Part shown: positions 38,001-46,298 of the stretch, piece by piece
Position numbering within the stretch: position 1 is the first letter of the stretch
Layout of the letters: each line of letters starts with the position of its first letter
Origin: Oxalobacteraceae bacterium
GTDB taxonomy: Bacteria > Pseudomonadota > Gammaproteobacteria > Burkholderiales > Burkholderiaceae_D
NCBI GenBank assembly: GCA_025352145.1
Contig: JANXTY010000056.1
Coordinates: 1-64,000, forward strand
Direction: 5' to 3'
DNA: 64,000 nucleotides
Notes under the pieces: model-generated
Told to the model about the DNA's origin: nothing
The model's database searches: none
Seen by the model: the letters and a program-made list of their open reading frames with translations, nothing else
Position numbers and translations under genes: made by a program

Positions 38001-38286
38001 CGCCCTCAATCCGATCTAGCAAATCCTCCACGGTTTCAGTCATGATAGCCACGCCATCCACATCGACGATTTCTAAAGCGCCGTGCGCCTGATGTAGATA
38101 GGTCTTGGCATGCCGGAGCAAAGTCGATTGGGACTCAGCGTCTTGAGAAACAGCGTCAAATAACGCCGTTTTTGACCGGGAAAGTGCTTCGCGGATTTCA
38201 CCGATAACCCACGATAAAGGGCCTGTATCGAAATCATTTTTGCGCGGTTCAGGTAATTTGGTGGTCATGAGTGCCTCGGAGTTCAA
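32002..38286 (-). CDS. chpA: ChpA/PilL: CheA-type hybrid histidine kinase of the Pil-Chp system
   Basis: A 2094-residue kinase that controls type IV pilus twitching and surface responses. Hpt-like modules are centred on H68 (AHGAL), H775 (FHTLKGSG), H1043 (AHSLSGSS) and H1357 (LHTVKGSA). Then follow the dimerisation region, the HATPase (N box HLLRNAIVHGIE near 1650; GRGVGMDVV), a CheW-like domain and a C-terminal receiver domain with phospho-Asp D2020 (LVDIEMPRMDG). Acidic Pro/Glu-rich linkers join the Hpt domains. It is last in pilG-pilH-pilI-pilJ-chpA. No pilK or chpB (adaptation enzymes) follows. Confidence 0.94.
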   Translation of the reverse strand: MNSEALMTTKLPEPRKNDFDTGPLSWVIGEIREALSRSKTALFDAVSQDAESQSTLLRHAKTYLHQAHGALEIVDVDGVAIMTETVEDLLDRIEGGKLPLTEKEALAIERSYQAVIEYLEELLTGTAPQPVRLFPYYKTLLEVRGAERIHPADLFFPNLAIRPQLPPPAPSTPNGPAVERADYAGLRKHFEKSLLMFLKSVDPVTDREHTKVMKEIIAELERRQTNSHSQAFWWVMHGFAESVSLGQIKSELYVKQLFGRINLQIRRLIEGSPSISERLLRDALFFIARAVNPSLRATQIFSVYQLGGLVPADYEKKRYGQVDFVALHAAKDAVTHAKNIWGRIAEGDGNLGESFEHEMKVLTEASTKLNAPALSKFLAELKGIARHAVKATPGSSLSLEVATSLLFVENSLENINRLPDDFPVRAKALTDRLLSIAAGELEQDSVEWMDDLARQGQQRQTLNALAAEMKSSLRIIEKALDEYFIDPSKHAVLLQIDPVLHQIGGVLAMLGLDDAMRAILHTKAAVQRFANSGDVADRDIAAEQKALRDVAQNIGALGFFVEMLSQSVEVAKGRFAFDDKLGFFRANLIERNVSVQAGQAVVVASSPLQKVGAPPVGDSLASPTTFSTVEEELSLHQRQSVELAASLVAHPDNEALQEQLKSTLKQVRRDAALLDDPEVTGRAQAAIDLLESPDFPASQDALTSIYPTEAAAPVPVILVVPPAAPATEEAIDAELLEIFMAEAEEVLTYVQQTIPESRQNSNNQEHLTTLRRSFHTLKGSGRMVGLNIFAEAASSIEQVMNLWLAEARSGTPDLYALLDKSAEELSAWVQELNANQGYSQRTATALVKAAERVKSGEAFYFEEIVEAVVPIAVEEIPAQAEEVLPAVVLEVDSPALEIALDEAPFAAPHILLSQVDAEQRAEADAGTIDPFALEEMIPEIELVELIHPEEEVPFSVALAEDPVAESQSETIAEVIEFPKMSVSDVMPSDDHVKHIGKLEISVPLYNIYIAETDQIVRLLSQDFAEWRHETYRHVSIQSVNAAHSLSGSSATVGFTTLHEVAHALEMVLQSLMRQPVLLTVQDFDMLDRCIDGLKQMLHTFSVGEMAGHQTELLGALDRLQEDFAQRPLMNPYEDVPVFVEDPHETDADLYDDVSADSFTRGVPREDVDVTTDLTDDGVPELRAPTPEEIRELDVPTTHQIDEASVFEQGPNYSASVDLTLSAPTVSEQENLAMPLYQKEPPVIAPENLAFVQPIEPAALEQEETPQKEAPLLLPEFSVSQPVIVNVTQDAEASQHGGQEAAAVDAASVIKDVLDTDLLPIFLEEGRDMLPAVGQALRAWQQSPSDLAPSQILLRLLHTVKGSARMAGAMRLGQHTHEIETHVERMMSSRAISSEDIEDLLVQHDMSLELFDRLENPDAYASEEVPESEEQGALVSASNVASDVRTSPTKLAPLAVKTPVTATPLVRVRADILDRLVNQAGEVSISRAKLENEVSTLRQSLTELTDNMKRLRGQLREVEIQAETQITSRMTLSNDREFDPLEFDRFSRLQELTRMMAESVNDVASVQETLTRTVDGTTSGLAVQARLTRDLQQDLMRVRMVPFASISDRLYSVARQTSKEVDKRVNLDIRGTSIEIDRGVLEKMAGPFEHLLRNAIVHGIESRETRRANGKEEIGELLVEIRQEGNEVVIHFKDDGQGLDINRIRTKAKTIGLITEDSDVSDAEAADLIFEAGFSTASEVTELAGRGVGMDVVRSEAAGLGGRVAIASEAGKGAHFTIHLPLTLAVTQVVLLTTGGRTYAIPSVLVEQVQQLKSIALAAAYNEGAVVWRGERIMLHYLSSLLGEASAAPVAQQYSPVVILRNGNDRVAIHVDAVLGNREVVVKNIGPQLARMIGIAGATVLGSGDIVLILNPVPLANRLAHENMRAPRITQTETPEGMGAVAELTSSIQSIPMAPPEVPVVEPVAGLRKMKIVMVVDDSLTVRRVTQRFLLREGYQVVLAKDGVDALEQLQSITPDVMLVDIEMPRMDGFDLTRNVRGDERTSQTPIIMITSRTADKHRNYAMELGVNAYFGKPFHEANLLEAIAGFVNKGVPAV

Positions 38287-38467
38287 AAAGCGACGAATCG
38301 AAGATGGATTTATCGCAACGCATCACTAATGGGCTCCAAGCAAGAGCCTCGATGATAGGTAACACAACATTGGGGAGAACACAGAATCAGACTTACTAAT
38401 CATCGCAAAACTGATGTTTCTCCAAAATTTTACGCTAGGCCACCCATCCGATTTACAGGCATTTCTA

Positions 38468-40849
38468 TCATGCCACGACGCGGAAACGGGACACTGAATT
38501 TTTAAGTTCTTCAGCAAGCATAGACAGTTCATGAATCGAATGCGCTGTCTGCTGGGTTCCCTCCTTGGTCTGCTCTGTCATCGCCAAGATATGCTGAATG
38601 TTATACGCCACACCGTTGGCCGATGTAGCTTGTTGCTCTGTCGAAAAAGAAATCCCTTGAATCAGCTCCGCCAACCGATTAGAAACGCGACTAATGTCCG
38701 CCAAAGCAGCACCGGCCGCATCGGACAGTTTTGCTCCCTCAACCACCCCCTGTGTTGATTTTTCCATAGCAGCTACCGCATCATGGGTATCCGTCTGAAT
38801 GGTTCGCACCAACGCACCAATTTGTTTTGTCGCTTCGCCGGAACGTTCCGCCAAACGCTGAACCTCTTCCGCAACCACCGAGAAACCACGACCTGCTTCA
38901 CCCGCCGACGCAGCTTGAATCGCCGCGTTAAGCGCCAGCACGTTGGTCTGTTCAGTAATGTCTGAAATCAGCTCGGTAATTTCGCCAATCTCTTGTGAAG
39001 ATTCACCGAGGCGCTTAATCCGTTTAGATGTTTCCTGAATTTGCTCCCGAATTTCATTCATACCCTTGATCGCATTTTCCACCGCAGTCGCACCCTGCTC
39101 AGCAGCAGCAACCGACTGACGAGCCACCTCAGCGGATTCGTTAGCCGATTTTGACACGTCAGTAATTTCTTCAGCCATTTTCAAAACAGCTTCACTTGCG
39201 TCTTGAATTTCACGCGACTGCTGTTGTGACGCAGAGAGCAATTCGGTGGAAATATTTTGCGCCTGATTCGATGCCGATGTAACCTGCTCTGCAGTATTGG
39301 TTACCCGTCCCACCAGTCCACGCAGCTCTTCGACGGTGTAATTAACCGAGTCTGCAATAGCGCCGGTAATGTCTTCCGACACCGTCGCCTGAACTGTCAA
39401 ATCGCCATCGGCCACCTCTTGCAACTCATTCATCAATCGCAAAATAGCAGCCTGATTTTGTTCATTCGTATTATTCGCTTCCTCTTCCTGCTTTTGAGCC
39501 TGTCGCCTTTGGGCATCCGCTTCCTGGCTGCGAGTGTCGGCATCTTGAGTCCTGTGACGGCTATCTTGCAACAACACCACGGCAATTACCGCAGCCGAAA
39601 GCAAGGAGAAAAGTGCGCTGAAAATCATCATCCAGAAAGTCAATCCGAGGGAATCTTGGTCTATCCGATAAGCTTTTTGCAATGTCGATAAATTTTGCTT
39701 CAATGCTTCATTCTTATTAAAGATAGTTTGTTCCGCTTCTTTAGCCGCAATAAAATTTTGCAAGCTGCCGAGAATCGAATCAACCGCATCATGGTATTGC
39801 GTAAACTCTTTTTTTAACTCGGTTAATTTATCGATCGTTTCTCTATCCTTGGTAGCGGTCAAATGAAACAAATCGCTGCCCTTCAGAAAACCGTCTACTA
39901 TGTCTTGAAAAGTTGTGGTGTCCTTTCCCAACAAAAACGACGTTGCAGGATCGACGCTATCTTTCAACATAAATTCATTCGCACTACGTGCCAAACGTTG
40001 CGTCAACATTACGAGTCGGCTGGCCGCAGAGATTTCATCTGTCGAAGCACCGCCCTGCGATTTAGCATTAGCAATTTTCTCGCTCAAATCCTGCAGCTTT
40101 GGCGTCAGGTCATTCATTTTCTTCAAAGTCTGACCAAAACCAACGAGCTCTTTATTAAAACCAAAAATATCCCTGGCGGCTTTATCAGTAGATATCCAGG
40201 CAGCCTGGGTCTGCAAAAGAAGCGCCTCCATAGCCTTGTTCGGCTTTTCGATTTCATGGCCTTGATAGTTTCCGCCGACTATAAGAAGGTTCAAATCCTT
40301 ATTAAATTCTCTTCGGCTATCGTCCAATTGTGCGAACGCTTCCTGCTTAGCTGCAATCGCATTCGGCGCTGCTTTACCGATACGCTGGGAGTGCATCAAT
40401 GCATCACTGGCAATCTGTGTCTTATTCGAGCTTTGCGCATTATTTCTCGCATTCAATACCACAAACATAACCGTCAAAAACAACGAAATACCCAGCACAA
40501 CCCCAATAAATCGAATTTGTTTTTGTAAGGGCCAATCGCCAATCAGCGGTAGCTTCATGGCGCTACTACTTTGGTCGAGGAAACCAATCGGAGCCGCATC
40601 GCGCATCACTTCTAAACTAGAGCGTACCCGCTGCTTTGGGGCCTCCGTAGCAGAACGAGCCCCCTTCTGGGAATCCGATTTATCACCAACTGGAATCACC
40701 GTATCAAACTGGTCGTCAGGCATTCCAGAATCAAGCGCGGTCATCGTCAAATTCTCTTCGACAATCTGCTCATCCCTGCCTTTAGATAAGAACGGTAAAT
40801 TGAAAGCCATGCTAAGTCTCCTAATTGCCAATAATTCTATGCACGCCAT
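38468..40849 (-). CDS. pilJ: PilJ: methyl-accepting transducer of the Pil-Chp system
   Basis: Inner-membrane chemoreceptor of 793 residues as listed; the start may be at a Met inside the first 14 residues ([11 protein letters not shown], 40807). One membrane helix is near residues 130-150 and a second near 415-435, bracketing a periplasmic PilJ-type sensor region. A HAMP-like segment and the MCP signalling tip ([42 protein letters not shown]-type, described in short) come next. Unlike most MCPs, it pairs with PilI and ChpA here. It lies between pilI and chpA. Confidence 0.93.
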   Translation of the reverse strand: MACIELLAIRRLSMAFNLPFLSKGRDEQIVEENLTMTALDSGMPDDQFDTVIPVGDKSDSQKGARSATEAPKQRVRSSLEVMRDAAPIGFLDQSSSAMKLPLIGDWPLQKQIRFIGVVLGISLFLTVMFVVLNARNNAQSSNKTQIASDALMHSQRIGKAAPNAIAAKQEAFAQLDDSRREFNKDLNLLIVGGNYQGHEIEKPNKAMEALLLQTQAAWISTDKAARDIFGFNKELVGFGQTLKKMNDLTPKLQDLSEKIANAKSQGGASTDEISAASRLVMLTQRLARSANEFMLKDSVDPATSFLLGKDTTTFQDIVDGFLKGSDLFHLTATKDRETIDKLTELKKEFTQYHDAVDSILGSLQNFIAAKEAEQTIFNKNEALKQNLSTLQKAYRIDQDSLGLTFWMMIFSALFSLLSAAVIAVVLLQDSRHRTQDADTRSQEADAQRRQAQKQEEEANNTNEQNQAAILRLMNELQEVADGDLTVQATVSEDITGAIADSVNYTVEELRGLVGRVTNTAEQVTSASNQAQNISTELLSASQQQSREIQDASEAVLKMAEEITDVSKSANESAEVARQSVAAAEQGATAVENAIKGMNEIREQIQETSKRIKRLGESSQEIGEITELISDITEQTNVLALNAAIQAASAGEAGRGFSVVAEEVQRLAERSGEATKQIGALVRTIQTDTHDAVAAMEKSTQGVVEGAKLSDAAGAALADISRVSNRLAELIQGISFSTEQQATSANGVAYNIQHILAMTEQTKEGTQQTAHSIHELSMLAEELKNSVSRFRVVA

Positions 40850-40873
40850 GACATTGGGGCCAAGGCGGAAAGA

Positions 40874-41449
40874 TCATAAACCGATATGTAAAAATCGGGG
40901 ATCCTGTACGATTAAGGAAAGATCAAGTTGAGTCCACATCTCGGACTCTTCATCACGATAGCGCTGTCCAGACCAAGGCATAGTGCCTTGCGAATCCCCA
41001 TCTTGAACTACCATATCCGTCAAATTTCGCAATCCCAAAACGCGCGACACCAACAATCCACAATTGAATGAAAGGGTAGGAGAAAAAACCACAATGCGGC
41101 TTTCCTGTTCCATTGGAGATGGCGGCATTCCCTGAAAGCGGGCAAAATCAATCACGCCGATCAGGTTTCCACGAACATTCGACAATCCAAGATACCAATC
41201 ATGCGTCAAAGGAACTTTCGTAACCGCACCGACCGACATGATTTCGCTTACCTGTTGCAGATCAAGTAAACAACGCGTCTGGCCGACCATTACTCCCAGT
41301 TGATTGACGCGCACATCCGTCCCACTGCGCGCTATTTGCATGCGCTCTAATAGTTGCGACTGAAATTCGCGAAGGCGGCTCCGCCGGGCCGCACGATCAG
41401 GCTTGCGGGCATAACTAGTCGATGGAGTATCGGAAATGGGTTGAGTCAT
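40874..41449 (-). CDS. pilI: PilI: CheW-like adaptor
   Basis: A 191-residue CheW-domain protein that couples PilJ to ChpA. The domain starts near residue 45 (VNQLGVMVGQTRCLLDLQQVSEI), with the conserved NVRGNLIGVIDF segment. It is preceded by a 35-residue basic N-terminus (SYARKPDRAARRSRLREFQ). It follows pilH by 9 bp, consistent with an operon. Confidence 0.9.
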   Translation of the reverse strand: MTQPISDTPSTSYARKPDRAARRSRLREFQSQLLERMQIARSGTDVRVNQLGVMVGQTRCLLDLQQVSEIMSVGAVTKVPLTHDWYLGLSNVRGNLIGVIDFARFQGMPPSPMEQESRIVVFSPTLSFNCGLLVSRVLGLRNLTDMVVQDGDSQGTMPWSGQRYRDEESEMWTQLDLSLIVQDPRFLHIGL

Positions 41450-41458
41450 GGACTGTCG

Positions 41459-41824
41459 TTATCCCAGCGAAGCGATTTTGGACAACAATTCTTCTGCATT
41501 GATAGGCTTAATCAAATAATCGCAAGCGCCCTGACGCAAACCCCAGATCCGATCAGTCTCCTGATTTTTGCTGGTGCAAATAATCACGGGGACATCTTGG
41601 GTGTCGGGATCCTTCGAGATGGCGCGCGTTATTTGAAATCCATTTTTGCCAGGCATAACGACATCCATCAAAATTAACTGCGGCTTATCTGCCTTTATTT
41701 TCAGCAGAGCATCCTCGCCGTTTTCAGCTGTAGAGACGGAAAATCCATTTTTAATGAGAATATCGGTCAGATAGTAACGCTCTGTTGGCGAATCATCGAC
41801 GATAAGTATTTTCTGTATAGCCAT
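41459..41824 (-). CDS. pilH: PilH: single-domain response regulator
   Basis: A CheY-like receiver of 121 residues. The acidic pair is DDS (residues 10-12), the phospho-Asp is in LILMDVVMPGKNG, the Thr in ICTSKN and the Lys in YLIKPI. In Pseudomonas, PilH opposes or fine-tunes PilG, acting on the pilus retraction motor. It lies between pilG and pilI. Confidence 0.9.
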   Translation of the reverse strand: MAIQKILIVDDSPTERYYLTDILIKNGFSVSTAENGEDALLKIKADKPQLILMDVVMPGKNGFQITRAISKDPDTQDVPVIICTSKNQETDRIWGLRQGACDYLIKPINAEELLSKIASLG

Positions 41825-41847
41825 CTTTAAGATCCTTGCTTCAAGAG

Positions 41848-42249
41848 TTACTTCGATTGCACTTGGGCAGTATGCTCACGTACCGTTTTGAGCAAACTGT
41901 CTTTGGTAAAAGGTTTCGTCAGATATTCATCTGAACCTACCATTGCGCCACGCGCACGATCAAAGAGGCCGTCTTTGGACGACAACATGATCACGGGCGT
42001 GGCATGAAATTTGGCACTTTTTTTTATGAGCGCACATGTCTGGTAGCCATCTAATCTGGGCATGAGAATATCGCAAAAAATCAATGCGGGATGGTGGTCA
42101 TTGATTTTCGAGAGCGCATCAAAGCCGTCATCTGCAAGAACAACCTGATAACCAGCTTGTCCCAAAAAAATTTCGGCAGAGCGACGAATGGTGCTACTGT
42201 CGTCTATCACCATTATCTTCAAACTGCCGTTTTCCAACGATGTAGTCAT
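41848..42249 (-). CDS. pilG: PilG: single-domain response regulator
   Basis: A CheY-like receiver of 133 residues. The acidic pair is DDS (16-18), the phospho-Asp lies in LIFCDILMPRLDGYQTC, the conserved Ser/Thr in MLSSKDG and the Lys in YLTKPF. PilG is activated by ChpA and promotes pilus extension in known systems. It is the first gene of the pil-chp operon. A weak promoter (TTGATT-16 bp-AATAAA) is proposed upstream. Confidence 0.92.
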   Translation of the reverse strand: MTTSLENGSLKIMVIDDSSTIRRSAEIFLGQAGYQVVLADDGFDALSKINDHHPALIFCDILMPRLDGYQTCALIKKSAKFHATPVIMLSSKDGLFDRARGAMVGSDEYLTKPFTKDSLLKTVREHTAQVQSK

Positions 42250-42303
42250 AACGTGATCTCAATCAACCAACCATAAATTTTGCTCGATGTCAGCAAAAAG
42301 CTA

Positions 42304-42331
42304 TTTATTGTGCATCGCAATAAAGAATCAA
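42304..42331 (-). promoter_or_regulatory. possible promoter of the pil-chp operon
   Basis: On the minus strand TTGATT (42326-42331) and AATAAA (42304-42309) are 16 bp apart, about 55 bp upstream of the pilG ATG. Match to consensus is moderate (4 of 6 in each). Confidence 0.3.
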
Positions 42332-42392
42332 TTTCCTTTGAGCATGATTCTTTTTGTAAAGATACCCTAAGAATGCGCTTGTAAATCAAAAA

Positions 42393-42417
42393 ATTTAAAA
42401 AAAACGCTCAAAAAGCG
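42393..42417 (-). terminator. terminator overlapping the rubredoxin stop codon
   Basis: On the minus strand, CGCT (42414-42417) and AGCG (42405-42408) pair around TTTTG and are followed by eight T residues and more A/T. The stem includes the last codons and the TGA of the rubredoxin gene (V-A-F-stop). The stem is short, so efficiency may be modest. Confidence 0.5.
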
Positions 42418-42635
42418 ACCATTTCGAAATCTTCTTTCCTTGCACCGCATTCCGGGCATGTCCAATTCATCGGCACATCCTCCCATCGCGTGCCGGGGAC
42501 AACGCCCTCATCGGGCAAACCCGCTCTCTCGTCATATATCCAGCCACAAATTAAGCACATCCACGTTTTCAATCCGGCATTGGCTGCTGCAGTCGTAATT
42601 ACACCCGTCACATCTTTCGCTACTTTGTCGCTCAC
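42408..42635 (-). CDS. rubredoxin
   Basis: Small iron protein of 75 residues carrying one Fe(SCys)4 centre. The ligands are C27 and C30 (MCLICGWIYDE) and C60 and C63 (TCPECGARKEDF), with the conserved aromatic core. It has about 20 extra N-terminal residues (KDVTGVITTAAANAGLK) compared with the usual 54-residue form. No internal Met would give the short version, except by a non-ATG start. It serves as a one-electron carrier; the partner is unknown. It is divergent from the ThiD-like gene, a pairing seen in many Burkholderiales. Confidence 0.93.
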   Translation of the reverse strand: MSDKVAKDVTGVITTAAANAGLKTWMCLICGWIYDERAGLPDEGVVPGTRWEDVPMNWTCPECGARKEDFEMVAF

Positions 42636-42692
42636 GTTTGACTATCCTTCGATCAAGTAAAATAAGAAGTTAGACATCTTAATCTACCCGCC

Positions 42693-43517
42693 GTGCAAAA
42701 CCAAATTTCTCCTCTAATATTAACTTTCGGCGTCTCAGATCCTGTCGGTGCGGGTGGAATTCAAGCTGATATCTCGTCGTTTGCGGCGATGGGCTGTCAC
42801 GGCTTGTCTGTCATCACCGGAATTTTGATGGGCGACACGACTCGAATCGAGGAATTGCAATTTATCGATCCCGATTGGTTGTCCGATCAAGCGCGGCTAG
42901 TGCTCGAAGACATGCCTGTGGCAGCATTTAAAATCGGGGTTCTCGGTAGCATCGATAATGTGTCAACGATCGCAGAGATCGTATCGGACTATCCCGAGAT
43001 CCCTTTAGTTTTGGATCCATTTATTTCTGGAATGCCGCTTCAAGGAATGGATGATGAAGACATTGCAAATGCGATGTGCGATTTACTCATTCCGCAGACT
43101 ACGTTGCTATTGATTTCTTCGGTCGATCTGACATTGCTGGCAGAAACATGGCGCGACCCTTCGTCCCAAGACTCACTATTGTCAGACGTCATGCATCTCA
43201 TTAATTCAGGCTGTGAGTATGTCCTCGTCACTGGAACAGCCAGTGCCGTGCATAATGTGGCGAATACCCTTTTCGATGCCTCAGGTGTTGTCCGAGAGGA
43301 TTTCTGGCCGCGCTTGCCAGGCGCATTTGTCGGTGCCGGTTCGACCTTGGCGGCAGCCATCACTGCCATGCTGGCTAATCGCATTGATGTTCCTGAAGCG
43401 GTACTTGAAGCGCAGGAATTTACACACGCAGCATTAACGCACGCGCAACGTTTCGGCATGGGGAAATTAGTGCCGGATCATTATTTCTGGGCACGAGAAC
43501 CAGACACACCACATTGA
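42693..43517 (+). CDS. divergent ThiD-like hydroxymethylpyrimidine kinase homologue
   Basis: A 274-residue ribokinase-fold protein, starting at a GTG. It keeps family marks: GVSDPVGAGGIQADI (usually GSDPSGGAGIQADL), KIGVLGS, VLDPF and VLVTG. It departs at the anion-hole motif, where the usual GTGC is GAGS (near residues 214-217), so the catalytic-type Cys is Ser. A classical ThiD phosphorylates HMP and HMP-P in thiamine synthesis; activity here is uncertain. It lies 51 bp before hemL and is divergent from rubredoxin, with no other thi gene adjacent. Confidence 0.75.
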   Translation: MQNQISPLILTFGVSDPVGAGGIQADISSFAAMGCHGLSVITGILMGDTTRIEELQFIDPDWLSDQARLVLEDMPVAAFKIGVLGSIDNVSTIAEIVSDYPEIPLVLDPFISGMPLQGMDDEDIANAMCDLLIPQTTLLLISSVDLTLLAETWRDPSSQDSLLSDVMHLINSGCEYVLVTGTASAVHNVANTLFDASGVVREDFWPRLPGAFVGAGSTLAAAITAMLANRIDVPEAVLEAQEFTHAALTHAQRFGMGKLVPDHYFWAREPDTPH

Positions 43518-43568
43518 TGCGTCACCAAGTGCCACTCCATTTTCAACCATCCTCTCGCATAAAACTCT

Positions 43569-44867
43569 ATGGCTTCCAGTACGACATCCCTAAACGATTC
43601 TTTATTTGCCCGCGCTCAACTGACGACACCAGGCGGGGTCAACTCGCCCGTGCGCGCTTTTCGTTCCGTCGGCGGATCTCCACGCTTCATTACCCGTGCT
43701 GAAGGCGCTTATTTTTGGGATGCTGATGGGAAGCGCTACATTGACTATATCGGCTCCTGGGGACCGGCGATTGTGGGTCATGCGCACCCAAGCGTCGTCA
43801 AGGCGGTGCAGGAAGCGGCCGCACGCGGCCTGAGTTTTGGGGCTCCCACGGAAGGCGAAATCGAGATGGCAGAAGAAATTTGCCGCTTGGTCCCGTCAAT
43901 ACAACAAGTGCGTTTAGTCTCCAGCGGAACCGAGGCGACGATGAGTGCGCTACGGTTAGCACGCGGCGCTACCGGGCGTGACAAAATCATCAAATTCGAA
44001 GGTTGTTATCACGGCCATGCAGATTCCCTTTTAGTGAAAGCAGGGAGTGGCCTGCTGACCTTCGGCAATCCCACCTCCGCCGGAGTACCGGAAGATTTCG
44101 TCAAGCACACCGTGGTCCTTGACTATAACAACCCTCAACAACTGGAAGACGCCTTCGAAGAAATGGGCGGCCAAATCGCTTGCGTCATTGTCGAACCGGT
44201 TGCAGGCAACATGAATCTGATTAAAGCAACGCCAGAATTTTTGCACACCATGCGCCGCTTGTGCACGCAATACGGCACCGTCCTCATTTTTGATGAGGTC
44301 ATGTCGGGTTTCCGGGTCGCGCTAGGAGGTGCGCAAGCACTATATGGCATTACGCCTGATATCACCGCACTGGGCAAAATTATCGGCGGCGGTTTACCCG
44401 TCGCCGCGTTTGGGGGGCGGGCCGACCTGATGCAACATCTTGCTCCGCTGGGAGCGGTCTATCAAGCGGGCACTTTATCCGGCAATCCCGTCGCGGTTGC
44501 GGCAGGAATGAGTACGCTTAAACTGATTCAGGTTCCAGGATTTTATGAAACGCTGGGCGCACAAACGACGAAACTGGCGCTAGGCTTATCGGCTGCAGCT
44601 AAAACTGCAGACATAGCATTTTGTGCCGATGCAATTGGCGGGATGTTTGGTTTATATTTTGGAAAAATTATTCCAACATCGTATGCAGAAATGATGGCGT
44701 GCGACAAAACCCTGTTCAACACTTTTTTTCACGCGATGCTGGACCTGGGGGTGTATTTCGCGCCTGCTGCATTTGAAGCAGGTTTTGTTTCAGCTCAACA
44801 TGACGACAAAATCATCGCTGCCACCATTGCCGCAGCAACGGAAGTGTTCGCAAAGATGAATCGTTGA
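43569..44867 (+). CDS. hemL: glutamate-1-semialdehyde 2,1-aminomutase
   Basis: PLP enzyme of 432 residues giving 5-aminolevulinate in the C5 haem pathway. Family marks are [12 protein letters not shown] at the N-terminus, [47 protein letters not shown], and the PLP lysine in [11 protein letters not shown]. Length and motifs are standard. It follows the ThiD-like gene in the same direction. A 30-bp perfect palindrome lies about 100 bp downstream. Confidence 0.97.
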   Translation: MASSTTSLNDSLFARAQLTTPGGVNSPVRAFRSVGGSPRFITRAEGAYFWDADGKRYIDYIGSWGPAIVGHAHPSVVKAVQEAAARGLSFGAPTEGEIEMAEEICRLVPSIQQVRLVSSGTEATMSALRLARGATGRDKIIKFEGCYHGHADSLLVKAGSGLLTFGNPTSAGVPEDFVKHTVVLDYNNPQQLEDAFEEMGGQIACVIVEPVAGNMNLIKATPEFLHTMRRLCTQYGTVLIFDEVMSGFRVALGGAQALYGITPDITALGKIIGGGLPVAAFGGRADLMQHLAPLGAVYQAGTLSGNPVAVAAGMSTLKLIQVPGFYETLGAQTTKLALGLSAAAKTADIAFCADAIGGMFGLYFGKIIPTSYAEMMACDKTLFNTFFHAMLDLGVYFAPAAFEAGFVSAQHDDKIIAATIAAATEVFAKMNR

Positions 44868-44969
44868 ATCGTATTGTCCAAAAATCGGAAATTGACCGCT
44901 TCTCTCGCTTAATAACTGATGTTACGCAGAGCGCGGCAAAATTGTTATTCTTGGTTGACGCACGGGCGT

Positions 44970-44999
44970 TGGTGAGGCACGGCATGCCGTGCCTCACCA
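44970..44999. repeat. 30-bp perfect palindrome between hemL and corA
   Basis: Half-site TGGTGAGGCACGGCA is followed by its exact reverse complement. As RNA it would make a very stable 13-bp stem between two converging genes. No T-run follows on either side, so it is not a canonical intrinsic terminator. It could be a REP-like element or a factor-assisted terminator. Confidence 0.75.
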
Positions 45000-45088
45000 T
45001 GACGTTGCGCAGATTGACGGCAAACACGCAATATTCTACCGATGTGGAATACCGCTGCCAATCCGGCATACCATTTTGTCAAACGCCC

Positions 45089-46057
45089 TCACTTCAACCA
45101 GCCACGACGCCGGAAATACCAAAACGGGGTCACAGCCGATACCATCATTAATACCCAGGCATACGGATAACCCCAGGTCCACTCCAACTCAGGGAACCAC
45201 CCTTTAAAATTCATTCCATAAATACTGGCAATGAGCGTGGGGGGCAAGAACGCTACACTGGCCACTGAAAATATCTTGATGATTTTATTCTGGTTAATAT
45301 TAATAAAACCGACTGTTGCATCCATCAAGAAGTTGATTTTATCGAACAGAAAAGACGTATGCCCATCCAGCGATTCGATGTCACGCAAAATCTGGCGCGC
45401 TTCCTCGAATTGTTCTGCGCTTAACAAACGACCGCGCATTAAAAAACTCACGGCGCGACGTGTATCCATCATGTTGCGCCGAATACGTCCATTTAAATCC
45501 TCTTCCTGCGCAATCGCATTGAGTACAGCAGCCGCATCTTGGTCAGTAAATTCTTTTTGCAAAACACGCCGACTGACTTCTTCAAGCTGCTGATAAATCC
45601 CCTCTAGCGCATCGGCAGAATACTCGGCATCGGTCGCATACAAATCAAGCAACACGTCCATATGATCAGTAATCGAGCCTGGGCGGGAGCGCGCGCGCAT
45701 CCGCACCAACCGAAACACGGGAAGATCATCGGTATGGACCGAGAACAGCATGTTTTTTGCGAGGATAAAGGCTACGGTAACAATGCGTGACGGGCCGTCG
45801 TCTTCCTCCAGCAAAAAATCGGTACGCAAGTGAAGGTCGCCGCTTTCCGCCTCATAATAACGTGCGGATGCCTCGATATCCTTGACCTCATCTTCGCCTG
45901 GAAGCGTAACACCGTAAATCGCCTTTACCCAAGCGCGCTCGTCATCGTTCGGGTCGGTCAGATCGACCCATACCGGGCCGACTTTTTCAAGGTCGTTCCG
46001 ACTTTCAATGGGTACCTGATTAAGCCGTCCGTTTTGCAATACGAATACGTTGATCAT
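45089..46057 (-). CDS. corA: CorA magnesium/cobalt transporter
   Basis: Inner-membrane divalent cation channel of 322 residues. The cytosolic domain occupies about 1-255. Two C-terminal helices follow, the first ending in the YGMNF signature (GMN filter) and the second ending PFWYFRRRGWLK. Family marks include the acidic inter-helix loop (PELEWTWGYP). It converges with hemL. A 22-nt repeat end lies about 110 bp upstream of its start. Confidence 0.94.
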   Translation of the reverse strand: MINVFVLQNGRLNQVPIESRNDLEKVGPVWVDLTDPNDDERAWVKAIYGVTLPGEDEVKDIEASARYYEAESGDLHLRTDFLLEEDDGPSRIVTVAFILAKNMLFSVHTDDLPVFRLVRMRARSRPGSITDHMDVLLDLYATDAEYSADALEGIYQQLEEVSRRVLQKEFTDQDAAAVLNAIAQEEDLNGRIRRNMMDTRRAVSFLMRGRLLSAEQFEEARQILRDIESLDGHTSFLFDKINFLMDATVGFININQNKIIKIFSVASVAFLPPTLIASIYGMNFKGWFPELEWTWGYPYAWVLMMVSAVTPFWYFRRRGWLK

Positions 46058-46169
46058 CTAATCTTTCAGGATGGCATTTGGATTTTTTTCGCACGAAGGC
46101 GAAACGATCACTACGACGGGCCCAATAAAAAACGCATCGGCATCAAAATAGCGCAAGTGTACTTTCATG

Positions 46170-46191
46170 GCTACGGTTGTGCAGAGGTCTC
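46170..46191 (-). repeat. solo end of a dispersed inverted-repeat element
   Basis: Read on the minus strand this is a 22-nt sequence starting GAGACCTCTGCACAACC, identical over all 22 positions to 60490-60511. No opposite end was found within the 240-bp gap between corA and the DUF4124 gene. It is likely a remnant of the same element family. Confidence 0.75.
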
Positions 46192-46298
46192 TTTCATTGG
46201 CGTGTCGTAAATAGCCCTAAAATAGCCACAACAAGGAACGCATTATTTTAGTATGCCGAGAACCGGCAACAAAATACCCGTTTTCCATACCCATAAAA

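Noticed and set aside
44864-45151. 95-codon plus-strand frame after hemL
   Set aside because: It runs through the 30-bp palindrome, overlaps the hemL stop codon and resembles no protein family.
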